Virus record (IMG/VR): IMGVR_UViG_3300033980_000483
Span: 1 to 41,141 of that record
DNA: 41,141 nt
From: a virus
Direction: 5' to 3' (one strand)
Each line of letters begins with the position of its first letter. The stretch's first letter is position 1. Made by a program: the position numbers and the translations under genes. This document shows positions 1-7,930 of this stretch, piece by piece. Below the pieces are notes generated by a model. It saw only the letters and a program-made list of their open reading frames with translations. It did no database searches and was not told where the DNA came from.

Positions 1-675
1 GGAAATTAGGTTTTCATCAAGTGATTTTGTATCCTCAATTGTCCACTCATCCGAACCAACAATGTATTTTCTACCATCAATTAAAAAGCCAATATCACCC
101 TCCGATAATGGTTGTTCAATTGGTTCAACTTGAATTACAGAAACATCACTAGACTGATTACCCTTGATAATTACCTTGTGTCCAGTGAATCCACCAAATG
201 CAATTTGTTGTTTATTTTTGAGGTGTAACGACTGCGGAATAATGTCCAATGCAGTGGCATTAATCGCAGCGTCATAATCAATTTGAATAGGATATGCAGC
301 GCGATTCTGAATGAAAATAGTTGCAATTGCTACAGCTAAAGTATTGCTGTTAAGTGCGCTTAATGACTGTAATTCCGCAAATTCTTCCACGTAATCATAG
401 ACAATATCGCTATTATCTACTGCCACGCCGTCAACTGGTTTTGGTGATAACAATTCTTGTGCAGCTTCAAAACTAATATTTCTATCTTTGGCAATAGTCT
501 TAATTAATTTTGTGGCAACAATTTGGGCTTTGCTTCTGCTCAGTTCATATTCATCAATTTCCATCCGTTCCCCAACGGAAATAAAGCCGCGTTTTTCTAA
601 ATAGAGGATACCAATATTTTCATCACCAATGGCTACTACTTCGGAACGAGATTTTCTGTTAATTACTGGGCGCAT
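1..675 (-). CDS. phage tail-region protein, C-terminus cut by window edge
   Basis: A continuous reading frame starts with ATG at 675 and runs off the left edge without a stop (at least 224 residues). The start overlaps the end of the preceding gene, as in an operon. The product is acidic, soluble-looking, with no signal peptide or membrane segment and no motif I recognise. By position, two genes after the major tail protein, it may be a tail assembly chaperone or tape-measure-proximal protein, but that is inference from gene order only. Confidence 0.7.
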   Translation of the reverse strand, partial: MRPVINRKSRSEVVAIGDENIGILYLEKRGFISVGERMEIDEYELSRSKAQIVATKLIKTIAKDRNISFEAAQELLSPKPVDGVAVDNSDIVYDYVEEFAELQSLSALNSNTLAVAIATIFIQNRAAYPIQIDYDAAINATALDIIPQSLHLKNKQQIAFGGFTGHKVIIKGNQSSDVSVIQVEPIEQPLSEGDIGFLIDGRKYIVGSDEWTIEDTKSLDENLIS

Positions 676-902
676 AATTCAATTTCTAGGTTATCGTTTT
701 TGTCAGAGAAAATTTGATGTGTGGCGCAATTTTGGACTGATTCAGGGATTTTGATTTTAAACTTTTGGGACTCGTTTGAAACTTCAATTTCTCCAGACAT
801 CCCACCCCTAAATACAGCCGCGCCACACTTGATATAATTGCCATCAAGTCGGCAGTTTATTAAAACTGCCAATACTTGTGTTTTGTCAGTCAAAAGTTGC
901 AT
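663..902 (-). CDS. small hypothetical tail-region protein (79 aa)
   Basis: I place the start at the ATG at 902, which shares one base with the TAA stop of the major tail gene (TAATG), a typical coupled junction. A longer frame begins upstream at 932 but would lie inside the tail gene. Its stop overlaps the start of the next gene by 13 bases. Three cysteines are scattered without a clear zinc motif. No family recognised; position suggests a tail accessory or chaperone role. Confidence 0.6.
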   Translation of the reverse strand: MQLLTDKTQVLAVLINCRLDGNYIKCGAAVFRGGMSGEIEVSNESQKFKIKIPESVQNCATHQIFSDKNDNLEIELCAQ

Positions 903-1612
903 TATGCAGCAGCGTAATAACCAGGTGTCCAAATGAATGAGTCACCTTGGAAAGTTAGATTAAAAGTGTATTTTTTGATTTCGTTCTGGTTCGCTGGTTC
1001 GTTCAATCCCATGAGTTTAGTCGCGCCCTCAAATTTTTCGCCGTCCGGTAAGGTCGCGATCGCGTAAATCTCTCTATTCAAGAATGCAGAATTATCAGAT
1101 ACACGTTTGATGATATTGACGTAAGCTAAATCACCAGCTTTGACGATTCCTGAAATATTCAACGTCCGGGCATTCCGAACAATGGCCATTTCTGTACCTG
1201 AACCGCTTTGGAAATTAGTGGTGTCAACTTGGGTTTCTTGGTTAGTTTTGTCCATTGTCTGAATCCCAAACAATGGCACAGTTCCAACCACAAAATCGCC
1301 AACCGAAGAATCAGCGATTGCTTTCTTGAGAGGTGCGACGGCAAAAGACGCGGCTGTTGCTGTAATGGTTGCGTCAGCGGTAAATAGAACTTGTTGGCGG
1401 TCGGTAGGTGCTGATGGTGCTGCAAAGCTAAGGGAAGTTCCTGCCTTGATTGTCGTACTGGTAGCGGCTGTCAGGCTAACGCTAGTTGCGCCAATAACAG
1501 CCGGCGCATCAAAAGTGATCACGGCTTTAGTCACTGCTCTGCTATTGGGATTAAGTAGCAGGATATCTAGGGTGTAATCCTGAAGAATAATATCTTGCAC
1601 GGGTCTAGTCAT
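902..1612 (-). CDS. major tail (tube) protein
   Basis: This 236-residue protein is rich in Thr, Ala and beta-branched residues over its first 100 residues. Its C-terminal half carries tail-tube-like wording: a TLNISG strand, then LPDGEKFEGATKL and KKYTFNLTFQGD. Siphophage tail tube proteins are usually about 150-250 residues and follow the tail terminator gene, exactly as here. It would polymerise into the hollow tube through which DNA passes. Assignment rests on composition, length and gene order (HK97-gp10-like, terminator, tube). A decorated tube protein with an N-terminal Ig-like extension is possible. Confidence 0.65.
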   Translation of the reverse strand: MTRPVQDIILQDYTLDILLLNPNSRAVTKAVITFDAPAVIGATSVSLTAATSTTIKAGTSLSFAAPSAPTDRQQVLFTADATITATAASFAVAPLKKAIADSSVGDFVVGTVPLFGIQTMDKTNQETQVDTTNFQSGSGTEMAIVRNARTLNISGIVKAGDLAYVNIIKRVSDNSAFLNREIYAIATLPDGEKFEGATKLMGLNEPANQNEIKKYTFNLTFQGDSFIWTPGYYAAA

Positions 1613-1650
1613 AGTAATTCCTGTGAGAATTTTTTATAGCTTTCCCATCG

Positions 1651-2028
1651 CTAAATATTGATAGTAATTGGCGCGAAAATTATAATCCTTGCTTGCTCAA
1701 ATGTCGTGTCCGTCGCTGGTGTGTGGGAATAGCGATAAACTACAAAATTAATCTCAATTTTGCGTAGTGCGTTAGCTAGATTGGACGACCTCTTGAAGTT
1801 TTTAAGCACCACTTCCCATTGCTGGGGTTTATACCTTTGTCCGCCACTAGAACCCTGCGCGGATCCCATTGGCACTTGCTTGATCAAACATTCAAGTCCG
1901 TCACTGGCAGACGGCGGATCTGCGTTAGATCCGTAAGTCCAAACAGATGGACAGCCATTGGTGTATTTGCCCAAGTCGGGAGCTAACAGCGCGGCTAGTT
2001 TTGTCCGTAGTTCTGCAACTGTAGTCAT
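1651..2028 (-). CDS. tail terminator / tail completion protein (candidate)
   Basis: 125 residues starting MTTVAELRTKLAALLAPDLG, a helix resembling the N-termini of phage tail terminators, followed by mixed alpha/beta sequence including KIEINFVVYRY. It lies between the HK97-gp10-like gene (4-base ATGA-type overlap at 2025-2028) and the tail tube gene, the canonical place of the protein that caps the tail and joins it to the neck. No decisive motif; a minor head-tail protein is the alternative. Confidence 0.5.
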   Translation of the reverse strand: MTTVAELRTKLAALLAPDLGKYTNGCPSVWTYGSNADPPSASDGLECLIKQVPMGSAQGSSGGQRYKPQQWEVVLKNFKRSSNLANALRKIEINFVVYRYSHTPATDTTFEQARIIIFAPITINI

Positions 2029-2417
2029 GACTGCACCTCTATAGAATAGGAGTCTCGTAATTCTCCAGTATCTACGATGTCACGGGGTGAGCCGGCTACC
2101 GTTCCATTTTGCCTGACGGTTTCGCGTGGCCATTCCCACATTTGAGTTTCTATAATTTCCTGTGCCTTCTCCCCAAAGCCCTCCGCCATTTCTGTAAATG
2201 CTTGTGCAAAATCTTCTGATTTTTGAAAACTGTCAGCATAACTTTCGGGGGCGTTGAATTGTTGCACTGCTTCATCTACCCAAGGGCGCGCGGGTAATTC
2301 TGTTCCGTTTTTTAAAGTCGCACCCTCATGGACTAGCGCGGCGTGATCTGCTGACCAGGTGAGTGTCGCCGTCTGCTTGCGAGGGATGTTGATTTTATTC
2401 CAGTTGACTTGAACCAT
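2025..2417 (-). CDS. HK97-gp10-like neck/tail completion protein
   Basis: 130 residues. Two features match the HK97-gp10 family: a beta segment ending ARPWVDEA, typical of where these proteins turn from the N-terminal strands into a long helix, and the C-terminal SPRDIVDTGELRDS segment. The family acts at the head-tail interface in siphophages. It starts at the ATG at 2417, and no gene reads toward it for 148 bases upstream, so it either has its own promoter or is read from genes at 4.2-4.6 kb through the oppositely oriented cassettes. Confidence 0.65.
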   Translation of the reverse strand: MVQVNWNKINIPRKQTATLTWSADHAALVHEGATLKNGTELPARPWVDEAVQQFNAPESYADSFQKSEDFAQAFTEMAEGFGEKAQEIIETQMWEWPRETVRQNGTVAGSPRDIVDTGELRDSYSIEVQS

Positions 2418-2480
2418 AGCGGGTTTTGTGAGGTTGATCTGATTTTTCCCACTACTGGTAATGGTTTTAGGGATTTGAAA

Positions 2481-2560
2481 ATTATTTTAACTTTAGGGGT
2501 TGACATTATGTAGCTTATCCACTATTATAAAAGAAGATTAAACAACGAACAAGGAAACGG
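2481..2560 (+). repeat. direct repeat copy 1: duplicated promoter and leader
   Basis: About 80 bases, nearly identical to 3391-3469. It covers an upstream AT-rich stretch, the complete promoter, and the leader motif AAGATTAAACAAC. Only a few differences (one base inserted after ATTATTTTAA, three bases inserted in the leader). The following genes are unrelated, so only the control region is duplicated. Confidence 0.9.
2500..2528 (+). promoter_or_regulatory. sigma70-type promoter of cassette 1
   Basis: TTGACA at 2500-2505, 17-base spacer, TATTAT at 2523-2528: a near-consensus promoter. The transcript should start near 2535 and give a short leader with an AAGGAA ribosome site at 2551. It faces against the surrounding tail genes. 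Confidence 0.85.
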
Positions 2561-2565
2561 GCAAA

Positions 2566-3123
2566 ATGAAGTATTCAGCTATAACTTTTAACAAAGAAGA
2601 TGATGCCTACGATTACTACTACAGCAATCAATCTGATTTCGTGGCAACAAAAGATCGTCCTGTAGGATTAAACTATCAAATTATCAATCATTTAAGTGGG
2701 AAAGTTACGCTTGTATTTGCAAGAATAGAAAAACAATCTGAGCTAGTAAAGGCAAAAAAAGCCAAGACGACAAAGATGATAAACCAGTCTACTCCTAGTA
2801 AAAGAATGCAGATTTTATTGTCTTTTCTGAAAAGAGAAAACATTAATCTTGATAAATTATATTTCTTGTTTACTACAGGGCGAATCGGTTGCAGCAATGG
2901 TGTATATGAATCATTGAAGTTTGTGGCTGGGAGCGAAAAAGGTTACACAATAGCTCATTTCCAAGAATCTTTTTACTATGAAAATAAAAAAATTGGTGTA
3001 AGCGACATAGCAAACGAAATCTTGCCTAATATGAGTGAAAAAATGATTAAATCAATTAGTAAAATAATTGAAGCGTTGAGCCAAGATGTAAAACCCTTCG
3101 AGAAAAAACTAATAAGTTTTTAA
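2566..3123 (+). CDS. cassette 1 gene A, hypothetical (185 aa)
   Basis: Lysine-, serine- and aromatic-rich 185-residue protein with no recognised family. It begins with an acidic, tyrosine-rich stretch (DDAYDYYYSN), has a basic KAKKAKTTK patch near residues 62-71, and a helical C-terminus. Start supported by AAGGAA about 10 bases upstream and the strong promoter. Its opposite orientation, own promoter and higher AT content than the flanking tail genes mark it as a phage moron: an independently expressed add-on gene, often anti-defence or superinfection exclusion. That role is inference. Confidence 0.7.
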   Translation: MKYSAITFNKEDDAYDYYYSNQSDFVATKDRPVGLNYQIINHLSGKVTLVFARIEKQSELVKAKKAKTTKMINQSTPSKRMQILLSFLKRENINLDKLYFLFTTGRIGCSNGVYESLKFVAGSEKGYTIAHFQESFYYENKKIGVSDIANEILPNMSEKMIKSISKIIEALSQDVKPFEKKLISF

Positions 3124-3131
3124 AATAAAAT

Positions 3132-3155
3132 CCCCAGTGACCGAAACTACTGGGG
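3132..3155 (+). promoter_or_regulatory. intercistronic hairpin of cassette 1
   Basis: CCCCAGT at 3132-3138 pairs with ACTGGGG at 3149-3155, loop of 10. In the plus direction it is followed by ATAAGATTAAACAAC and an AGGAG ribosome site, not by a U-tract, so it is not a plain plus-strand terminator. On the minus strand it is followed by a T-rich run, so it could stop minus-strand readthrough. A matching hairpin with a different stem sequence sits at 3915-3938. Confidence 0.7.
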
Positions 3156-3184
3156 ATAAGATTAAACAACAGGAGCATTATATC

Positions 3185-3346
3185 ATGACAGACAGGTTTA
3201 GCCGCTACAATCAAACCGAGAAAGGAAAGGCACGAAACCGTAAAGCACAGGCTAATTTATCGCCTGAGCAGAAGGAATTGCAACGGATACGGAAACGGGA
3301 TTATATGCGGCGGAAACGAGCGGAGAAAAAACAGCAGGAAGAATAA
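3185..3346 (+). CDS. cassette 1 gene B, small very basic protein (53 aa)
   Basis: The ATG at 3185 has an AGGAG site at 3171-3175 and a leader resembling that of the gene at 3969; a GTG at 3137 lies in the hairpin and is unlikely. The protein is extremely rich in Arg, Lys and Gln, with a C-terminal run of RKRDYMRRKRAEKK, suggesting nucleic-acid binding or a disordered basic helix. No family recognised. Confidence 0.65.
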   Translation: MTDRFSRYNQTEKGKARNRKAQANLSPEQKELQRIRKRDYMRRKRAEKKQQEE

Positions 3347-3355
3347 TGATTGTGC

Positions 3356-3385
3356 AACCCTGAGTTTATCGGGGTTTTATTTTGT
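3356..3385 (+). terminator. rho-independent terminator ending cassette 1
   Basis: AACCC at 3356-3360 pairs with GGGTT around 3372-3376, followed by TTTATTTTG. It lies just after the small basic gene and before the second promoter copy, so the two cassettes look like separate transcription units. Confidence 0.65.
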
Positions 3386-3390
3386 CTGAA

Positions 3391-3469
3391 ATTATTTTAA
3401 TTTAGGGGTTGACATTATGTAGCTTATCCACTATTATAAAAGAAGATTAAACAACAACAAGGAAGCGGA
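3391..3469 (+). repeat. direct repeat copy 2: duplicated promoter and leader
   Basis: Second copy of the control region at 2481-2560, identical through the -35, spacer and -10 and through AAGATTAAACAAC at 3443-3455. The same 13-base motif also precedes the second gene of each cassette (3158-3170 and 3941-3953), giving four copies in 1.4 kb. Confidence 0.9.
3409..3437 (+). promoter_or_regulatory. sigma70-type promoter of cassette 2
   Basis: TTGACA at 3409-3414, 17-base spacer, TATTAT at 3432-3437, identical to the promoter at 2500-2528 including the spacer. Confidence 0.85.
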
Positions 3470-3472
3470 CAA

Positions 3473-3907
3473 ATGACTTACGATTTAGATTACACCAGAT
3501 TGCAAGTAGCCACATTAACAACTGAAGTATTAACAGAATCAATTAACGAAGCAGGACAAGAAGGTTTTACTACTGATGACTTTGGAATGATTGTAGTAGA
3601 AATGATGAAAGAAGAGATGCAACTACGATTAAACGGCGAAAGTTTCATCAAAATTCAAGTGGTTGATATTGAAAACAAAATTGATAGCATTGATAGCGTG
3701 GTTAAATTTGAAGTTGGCAAGGTCTACGCAACCACTAACCAGTCATTCAAAATTCAAATCACCAAAAGAACAGATAAGACTGTGTGGTTTGAAAATATTG
3801 TTGATGGAGATAAAAATGGATTTTGTTGTCAGGGCAAAAAGAGAATAGCGATTAAATACGGGCGAGAAACTGTCATTGACGGAATGTATCAATACAGCGC
3901 AGCATAA
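3473..3907 (+). CDS. cassette 2 gene A, hypothetical (144 aa)
   Basis: Acidic N-terminal helical region (DYTRLQVATLTTEVL through MMKEEMQLRL) followed by beta-rich sequence with an SH3-like feel (KFEVGKVYATTNQSFKIQITKRTDKTVWFE) in the C-terminal half. No family recognised. ATG at 3473 follows an AAGGAAG site and the duplicated leader. It occupies the same slot as the 185-aa gene of cassette 1 but shows no resemblance to it. Confidence 0.7.
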   Translation: MTYDLDYTRLQVATLTTEVLTESINEAGQEGFTTDDFGMIVVEMMKEEMQLRLNGESFIKIQVVDIENKIDSIDSVVKFEVGKVYATTNQSFKIQITKRTDKTVWFENIVDGDKNGFCCQGKKRIAIKYGRETVIDGMYQYSAA

Positions 3908-3914
3908 AACAAAA

Positions 3915-3938
3915 CCCCTGTAACGCAAATTACAGGGG
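3915..3938 (+). promoter_or_regulatory. intercistronic hairpin of cassette 2
   Basis: CCCCTGTAA at 3915-3923 pairs perfectly with TTACAGGGG at 3930-3938, loop CGCAAA. It sits between the two genes just as the 3132-3155 hairpin does, with the same downstream GGGGATAAGATTAAACAAC. The outer CCCC/GGGG is shared while the inner stem differs on both sides, so base pairing is kept. Confidence 0.75.
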
Positions 3939-3968
3939 ATAAGATTAAACAACTAGAGGTATTATATC

Positions 3969-4187
3969 ATGGCATTAACTAGAGACAGTATCAACGAAAT
4001 ATTGGTAAGTAAAGGATTAGGCGATAAATTCAAGTGTAAGAAAATATTGGTTGACGGTAGTATTGATAGAGAAATTGACGGCGAATCAAATGTAATTCAC
4101 GATCAAGACAATAACCCAGTATTTGATTGTGGCTGGGTAGACTGGGATAACAGGTTAAAACAGTTTATTAATTCTCAACTTCCATAA
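3969..4187 (+). CDS. cassette 2 gene B, small acidic protein (72 aa)
   Basis: ATG at 3969 preceded by TAGAGG and the ATTATATC leader also seen before the gene at 3185. Small, acidic, DNA-mimic-like charge pattern (DGSIDREIDGES, HDQDNNPVFDCGWVDWDN). Known phage anti-defence proteins are often of this size and charge, but nothing specific identifies it. Its last 13 bases overlap the convergent gene ending at 4175. Confidence 0.65.
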   Translation: MALTRDSINEILVSKGLGDKFKCKKILVDGSIDREIDGESNVIHDQDNNPVFDCGWVDWDNRLKQFINSQLP

Positions 4188-4618
4188 CCAAATTCAAAAG
4201 TTCCTTGCAGTTCCATCCCCAATCTTTTTGCCAACGCCTTAGCAACTCTAGGGCGTTGTTCGTTTACTTGAGGTGCTAGTACGAAAGTTCCCTGCTGTTC
4301 CGTTCCTGTAATTGGTTCTATGTATTTGGCGTTATATTTTTCACGCGCCAACAATGTCCGGGCGGGTATGGCTTTAGGTGTGACGGCATAACCTGACAAA
4401 TAAACGGTGTTAAAATCTACGCTTGGATGTTCCGGTTTAGCCGTGGTTCGCCCCTGCCGTAGCTGATCATAGCCTTGCATCCATGCCTTAATCTCCAGGG
4501 TGGTATTGACTGCAATCGGGTTTCCGGTTTCCGGGTCAACTTCATAGTCTCCACAAGTCGCTTCTATGGTTGGGAGCGTGGCGTAAATGATGAAATTGGG
4601 GATGAATAGTTTGGACAT
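4175..4618 (-). CDS. head-closure / neck protein (candidate)
   Basis: 147 residues, beginning MSKLFIPNFIIYATLPTIEA, with a long extended central part and no recognisable catalytic motif. It directly precedes, in transcription order, the HK97-gp10-like, terminator and tail tube genes, with only the plus-strand cassettes between. In HK97-like genomes that slot holds the head-closure (stopper) protein. Function is inferred from order only. It also directly follows the CRISPR operon (18 bases after the csf1 stop), so it may be co-transcribed with it. Confidence 0.5.
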   Translation of the reverse strand: MSKLFIPNFIIYATLPTIEATCGDYEVDPETGNPIAVNTTLEIKAWMQGYDQLRQGRTTAKPEHPSVDFNTVYLSGYAVTPKAIPARTLLAREKYNAKYIEPITGTEQQGTFVLAPQVNEQRPRVAKALAKRLGMELQGTFEFGYGS

Positions 4619-4636
4619 TTTTGATTTTATTTTTGC

Positions 4637-5389
4637 CTAAAACAAAGATAATTGCAGTGGCTTCTCAAGTGTTTTTGGTGAAACAGGCATTACGGGAATT
4701 TGCACTACTTCCGTAATTGGCGGCGCGTCTTGCACTTGGGCAACATAGCTAATTAATTGCATTAATCTCGTTCCCCTAATACGCGCTATCCGTTCCTCAA
4801 GTTCCCCATATTGATCAAAAACTTTCATTAGGCGATCGCTTCGATAATCTCCAGAATCAATTTCAGACTTACTAAAACCTAATCCCATCAATTGTTCGTA
4901 AATTTCCAAATATTCTCTAAATCTATTGTCAATATAAATAGTGTCGAGTTCAAATTGCACAGGGAATAAATCTCTGTTTTGACCTTCTAACGCCCAAGGG
5001 ATAATATGTTTTTGCCCCGATTCTGCTATGGCTATAGTAAAAGGCGGTTCAGGTGGATTTAACAAGTATTGCCTAATTCCCACCCTAGTCAGCAAGTTTT
5101 TAACTATTGAAAAAGTATCCTTGCCTTCTGTATATTCACCTTCAACGACAGGCGCAATTAGCTTATCACCCTGATAAACCCTGGACAAAGAACGTCCCCA
5201 CAGCTTTGACCATTTATTTTTACCTTCATTCCAGTACCAAAGCTGCTTTTGATTACCGGAAATTGTAGAGTGACAGCGATCGCATAGCACTTTAGACTCT
5301 GGACATTTAGCTGACGAGTGCATCGTGAATGTATTGGATAATTCCAAAGCATTAGATCCGGGTTTAGCGCAAAGGTAGCAATTAGACAT
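4637..5389 (-). CDS. csf1: Csf1-like (Cas8-like) subunit of a type IV-B CRISPR complex
   Basis: I choose the ATG at 5389 (250 aa) because it overlaps the cysH stop by 8 bases, like the other junctions; a start at 5419 would overlap by 38. The N-terminus carries C4-x2-C7 and C36-x2-C39, a zinc-finger pattern as in Csf1, the short large-subunit of type IV complexes, which are of similar size. The rest is alpha/beta without catalytic motifs. As last gene of the csf2-csf3-cysH-csf1 operon it would cap the RNA-bound filament. The family call depends strongly on context because Csf1 diverges fast. Confidence 0.75.
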   Translation of the reverse strand: MSNCYLCAKPGSNALELSNTFTMHSSAKCPESKVLCDRCHSTISGNQKQLWYWNEGKNKWSKLWGRSLSRVYQGDKLIAPVVEGEYTEGKDTFSIVKNLLTRVGIRQYLLNPPEPPFTIAIAESGQKHIIPWALEGQNRDLFPVQFELDTIYIDNRFREYLEIYEQLMGLGFSKSEIDSGDYRSDRLMKVFDQYGELEERIARIRGTRLMQLISYVAQVQDAPPITEVVQIPVMPVSPKTLEKPLQLSLF

Positions 5390-6128
5390 AGGTTGATACC
5401 TGTGGAAATTTAGTAGCAAATTGATTATAAATATCTGGGTAATGCTTTCTTAACTCTGCTAATCTTCCCCAGTTAGCACCTGTTGTACCGATTGGGCATC
5501 CATTCCTAACTGTCATTCTATCAACATCATAAATAGCAGGGTATTTTAACGAGTGCATATCAATATATTCCCAGATATTTTGAGTAGTCCAAAATGCCAC
5601 GGGTGAGCAACAAATCAACCCGTTTTTGAGCGTATGCACTTCACCATATTTGTTGAGATAAAATGCGCGGTTTTTGCTTTCTTGCTTACGTATTCCCCAC
5701 GCATAACCCTTAACATTATTCAATTCTTGGTATTCATTAAGCGGGTCATAAATCAGTTTTTGATTTATCAATTTATCGGCTTTTGTGTCCATCGTCCCTT
5801 CAAGGGGAACGCCATAATCCAGATACAAATGCCATAAATCACGCACTGGACAAAGTTCAATAATATTCCACCCCTGAGTTTTCAAAAACTCTAATAATTC
5901 AATGCAATCATCCCATTCAGCAAACATTCCCTGATTTACCCAGACCAATGGACAATCTGAGTAAACTTGCCTAATCAAATGTGACATCACTAGGCTATCT
6001 TTACCACCTGACACACTAGCGTAAACCTGATAATCGCATTGCTCTAACCATGTTTTAATTAAGTCTTTTGCCCTGGTTATTTTCTTTTTTAACCAGGGAT
6101 ATTGAACGCCAGATCCGTTACTTAGCAT
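5382..6128 (-). CDS. CysH-like PP-loop ATPase associated with type IV-B CRISPR
   Basis: 248 residues of the PAPS reductase / adenine nucleotide alpha-hydrolase family. SGGKDS at residues 40-45 is the PP-loop that binds ATP or an adenylylated substrate; GIRKQES (145-151) is the second conserved family motif. C173-C174 and C211 could serve redox or Fe-S chemistry. A cysH-like gene is the known ancillary gene of type IV-B loci; its function there is not established. Overlaps csf3 by 11 bases and csf1 by 8. A DNA phosphorothioation DndC is an alternative, but no other dnd genes are present. Confidence 0.88.
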   Translation of the reverse strand: MLSNGSGVQYPWLKKKITRAKDLIKTWLEQCDYQVYASVSGGKDSLVMSHLIRQVYSDCPLVWVNQGMFAEWDDCIELLEFLKTQGWNIIELCPVRDLWHLYLDYGVPLEGTMDTKADKLINQKLIYDPLNEYQELNNVKGYAWGIRKQESKNRAFYLNKYGEVHTLKNGLICCSPVAFWTTQNIWEYIDMHSLKYPAIYDVDRMTVRNGCPIGTTGANWGRLAELRKHYPDIYNQFATKFPQVSTYV

Positions 6129-6807
6129 AAATCACGTTATCCTTTGGCATATAGCACAACTCCTTGTTTGCCGCTAACCAAGCGGGACTTCTCCACCCCC
6201 AAACCATCTGAGGATTATCTATTTTTTGATCAAGTAATCTAACAGGGATAGGACGCATTAATTTACTATCACGCCACAGATGGTAATTATCGTAAATCAC
6301 CCCTATTTCCCATTCCCTGACTTCACCATTGCCGTAACTACGCTTTTTCTGAATGTGAGTAACAGACGACAAAAGATTTTTGATTGCCGTTTTATCGCCT
6401 ACAGCAAACCAAGAAATAGAATTAATTAACCTTGTGTAAAGCGGTAAATCATAGGATTTTTCCGCCCCTTCACCTGTTAAAAATTTGGGCTTACGCTTAC
6501 CCCAGTCTAAATTGTTTTCGTGATTATCCCATCGTTTTCTATATTTGTCTGTAGCTTCACCCTGCAAAACATAGCAAGGTGAACTCACGCACCAATATTT
6601 CTCTGACTTAATGACACCTTGTTTTAGTGGTAAATTCTGCTCAATAAACTCTTTGGTTTCTGCTACTTGATCTGGCGTGGGATTAGGTGAAAGTAGATTA
6701 TTTTGTTCTAAAAGCCTATAAACTAAAATCCCTTCTAGCGATGGACTCCAGTTGTCATAAGCACCCAAAGATGTCGCCAAATGTGCTGTAATTTTTAAGT
6801 TATCCAC
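6118..6807 (-). CDS. csf3: Csf3-like (Cas5 family) subunit of type IV-B CRISPR complex
   Basis: 229 residues, RAMP superfamily. The region HIQKKRSYGNGEVREWEI (residues 151-168) is the glycine-rich loop typical of Csf3/Cas5, following a helix; SLEGIL (23-28) matches the early 'plDgiL' signature. Cas5 caps the guide end of CRISPR complexes. The start is GTG at 6807 with an AAGGAG site 8 bases upstream, overlapping the csf2 stop (GGTGGATAA). Length is normal for Csf3. Confidence 0.85.
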   Translation of the reverse strand: MDNLKITAHLATSLGAYDNWSPSLEGILVYRLLEQNNLLSPNPTPDQVAETKEFIEQNLPLKQGVIKSEKYWCVSSPCYVLQGEATDKYRKRWDNHENNLDWGKRKPKFLTGEGAEKSYDLPLYTRLINSISWFAVGDKTAIKNLLSSVTHIQKKRSYGNGEVREWEIGVIYDNYHLWRDSKLMRPIPVRLLDQKIDNPQMVWGWRSPAWLAANKELCYMPKDNVIYAK

Positions 6808-7930
6808 CCAACAAACTCCTTAACTCAGTTGATGTTTTCGCCTCACTCAAAAACTGTTGATATTGATTGATATATTCTCTATATTTAGCGTGTGCCAGGT
6901 TAAATCTATCGCTCTCTACACCACTTTCAGAACTCCACAATAAACCACGTTCTGACTCAGAACTAAACCAGAAATTCATGCTGACTCGACCATTTCCGCG
7001 ATTGCCTTTACCACCTAAATACGGGAATTGTGCAAACTTCAATAAAGTATCAAAAATCCATCCCTGCTCAACTTGCGTACAGTTCAAATCCCATCTTGAG
7101 TATAGTTTTGCTCCTGGCATAATTAATCTATCGGAAGCAATCATTTGATCCGATTTTTTCTCTTTAGCTGCACCATCTCCCTTGAGTTGCGCCTGTACTT
7201 CTGTTGGCAGAAATTTAATCAAATTAGGATCTAAAGTTGCATCTCTGCGGGTAGTTTGATCAACCGTTAAATATTCAGACCATGTTTTCATTACTTTTCT
7301 AATCAAAGGCAAGTAGTCATTTTTTGCTTGATTCCAATTATCCAAATCTTCAGTTTTTGTGGGAGTGAATGGGTCTGAAGATAATTTATTTTTAGCCTCA
7401 ATTAGCTTCTGAATAGCGGGTTGTACTTCCGGTGGTAGTATCGCCGGAACTTGATTGTAAATGTATTCTGCTGACTCGTAACAAGACAAATAAGCAGATC
7501 CTACATTAATTCTGCCTTGCACCATTTGAGCATCTTTAGAGCCAAAAACCTTGGCGGGTTTAGCAGTTCCTAAGACCGACAACCAAGGCATTAGAACCCG
7601 GATCTTTTTATCAAGTTCCATATCTGAAGCTGTACCGGCATCAATCCTGCCACCTGCAAACATTGTATGGTGTGTATCAGGATTTACCTGTAATCCTAAT
7701 TCAGTTAACGCCGCAGCTACACCTACACGCCGTAACAAACCATTTCTCAAGGCATTTCCAGAATAGGTGAAAACACTTCTAGGATTACCTTCAAAATCCA
7801 GTAATTTTAAAGTTTTTAAATTACTAACATTGCCTGACACCTCGCCAATATGTGACAACGGCGTTTGTGTTGTGATTACACAGTGTAAAGTCAATCTTTC
7901 ACGGTCAAAAACATCGTAATTATCAAACAT
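6800..7930 (-). CDS. csf2: Csf2-like (Cas7 family) backbone protein of type IV-B CRISPR complex
   Basis: 376 residues with Cas7/RAMP hallmarks: TPLSHIGE near residues 23-30 (first strand and turn), SGNALRNGLLRR at 57-68 (helix that follows the first strand in Cas7 proteins), HHTMFAGGRI at 87-96, and QGRINVGSAYLSC at 138-150. Csf2 polymerises along RNA to form the helical backbone of type IV complexes. GAGGT precedes the ATG at 7930; it overlaps the previous gene by 8 bases. The best recognised gene of the operon. Confidence 0.88.
   Translation of the reverse strand: MFDNYDVFDRERLTLHCVITTQTPLSHIGEVSGNVSNLKTLKLLDFEGNPRSVFTYSGNALRNGLLRRVGVAAALTELGLQVNPDTHHTMFAGGRIDAGTASDMELDKKIRVLMPWLSVLGTAKPAKVFGSKDAQMVQGRINVGSAYLSCYESAEYIYNQVPAILPPEVQPAIQKLIEAKNKLSSDPFTPTKTEDLDNWNQAKNDYLPLIRKVMKTWSEYLTVDQTTRRDATLDPNLIKFLPTEVQAQLKGDGAAKEKKSDQMIASDRLIMPGAKLYSRWDLNCTQVEQGWIFDTLLKFAQFPYLGGKGNRGNGRVSMNFWFSSESERGLLWSSESGVESDRFNLAHAKYREYINQYQQFLSEAKTSTELRSLLGG

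Noticed and set aside
1326-1577. 83-aa plus-strand reading frame inside the tail tube gene
   Set aside because: It is the antisense shadow of a well-supported gene.
5382-6128. CysH-like gene as DndC of a phosphorothioation system
   Set aside because: No dndB, dndD or dndE-like genes are nearby, while csf genes flank it on both sides.
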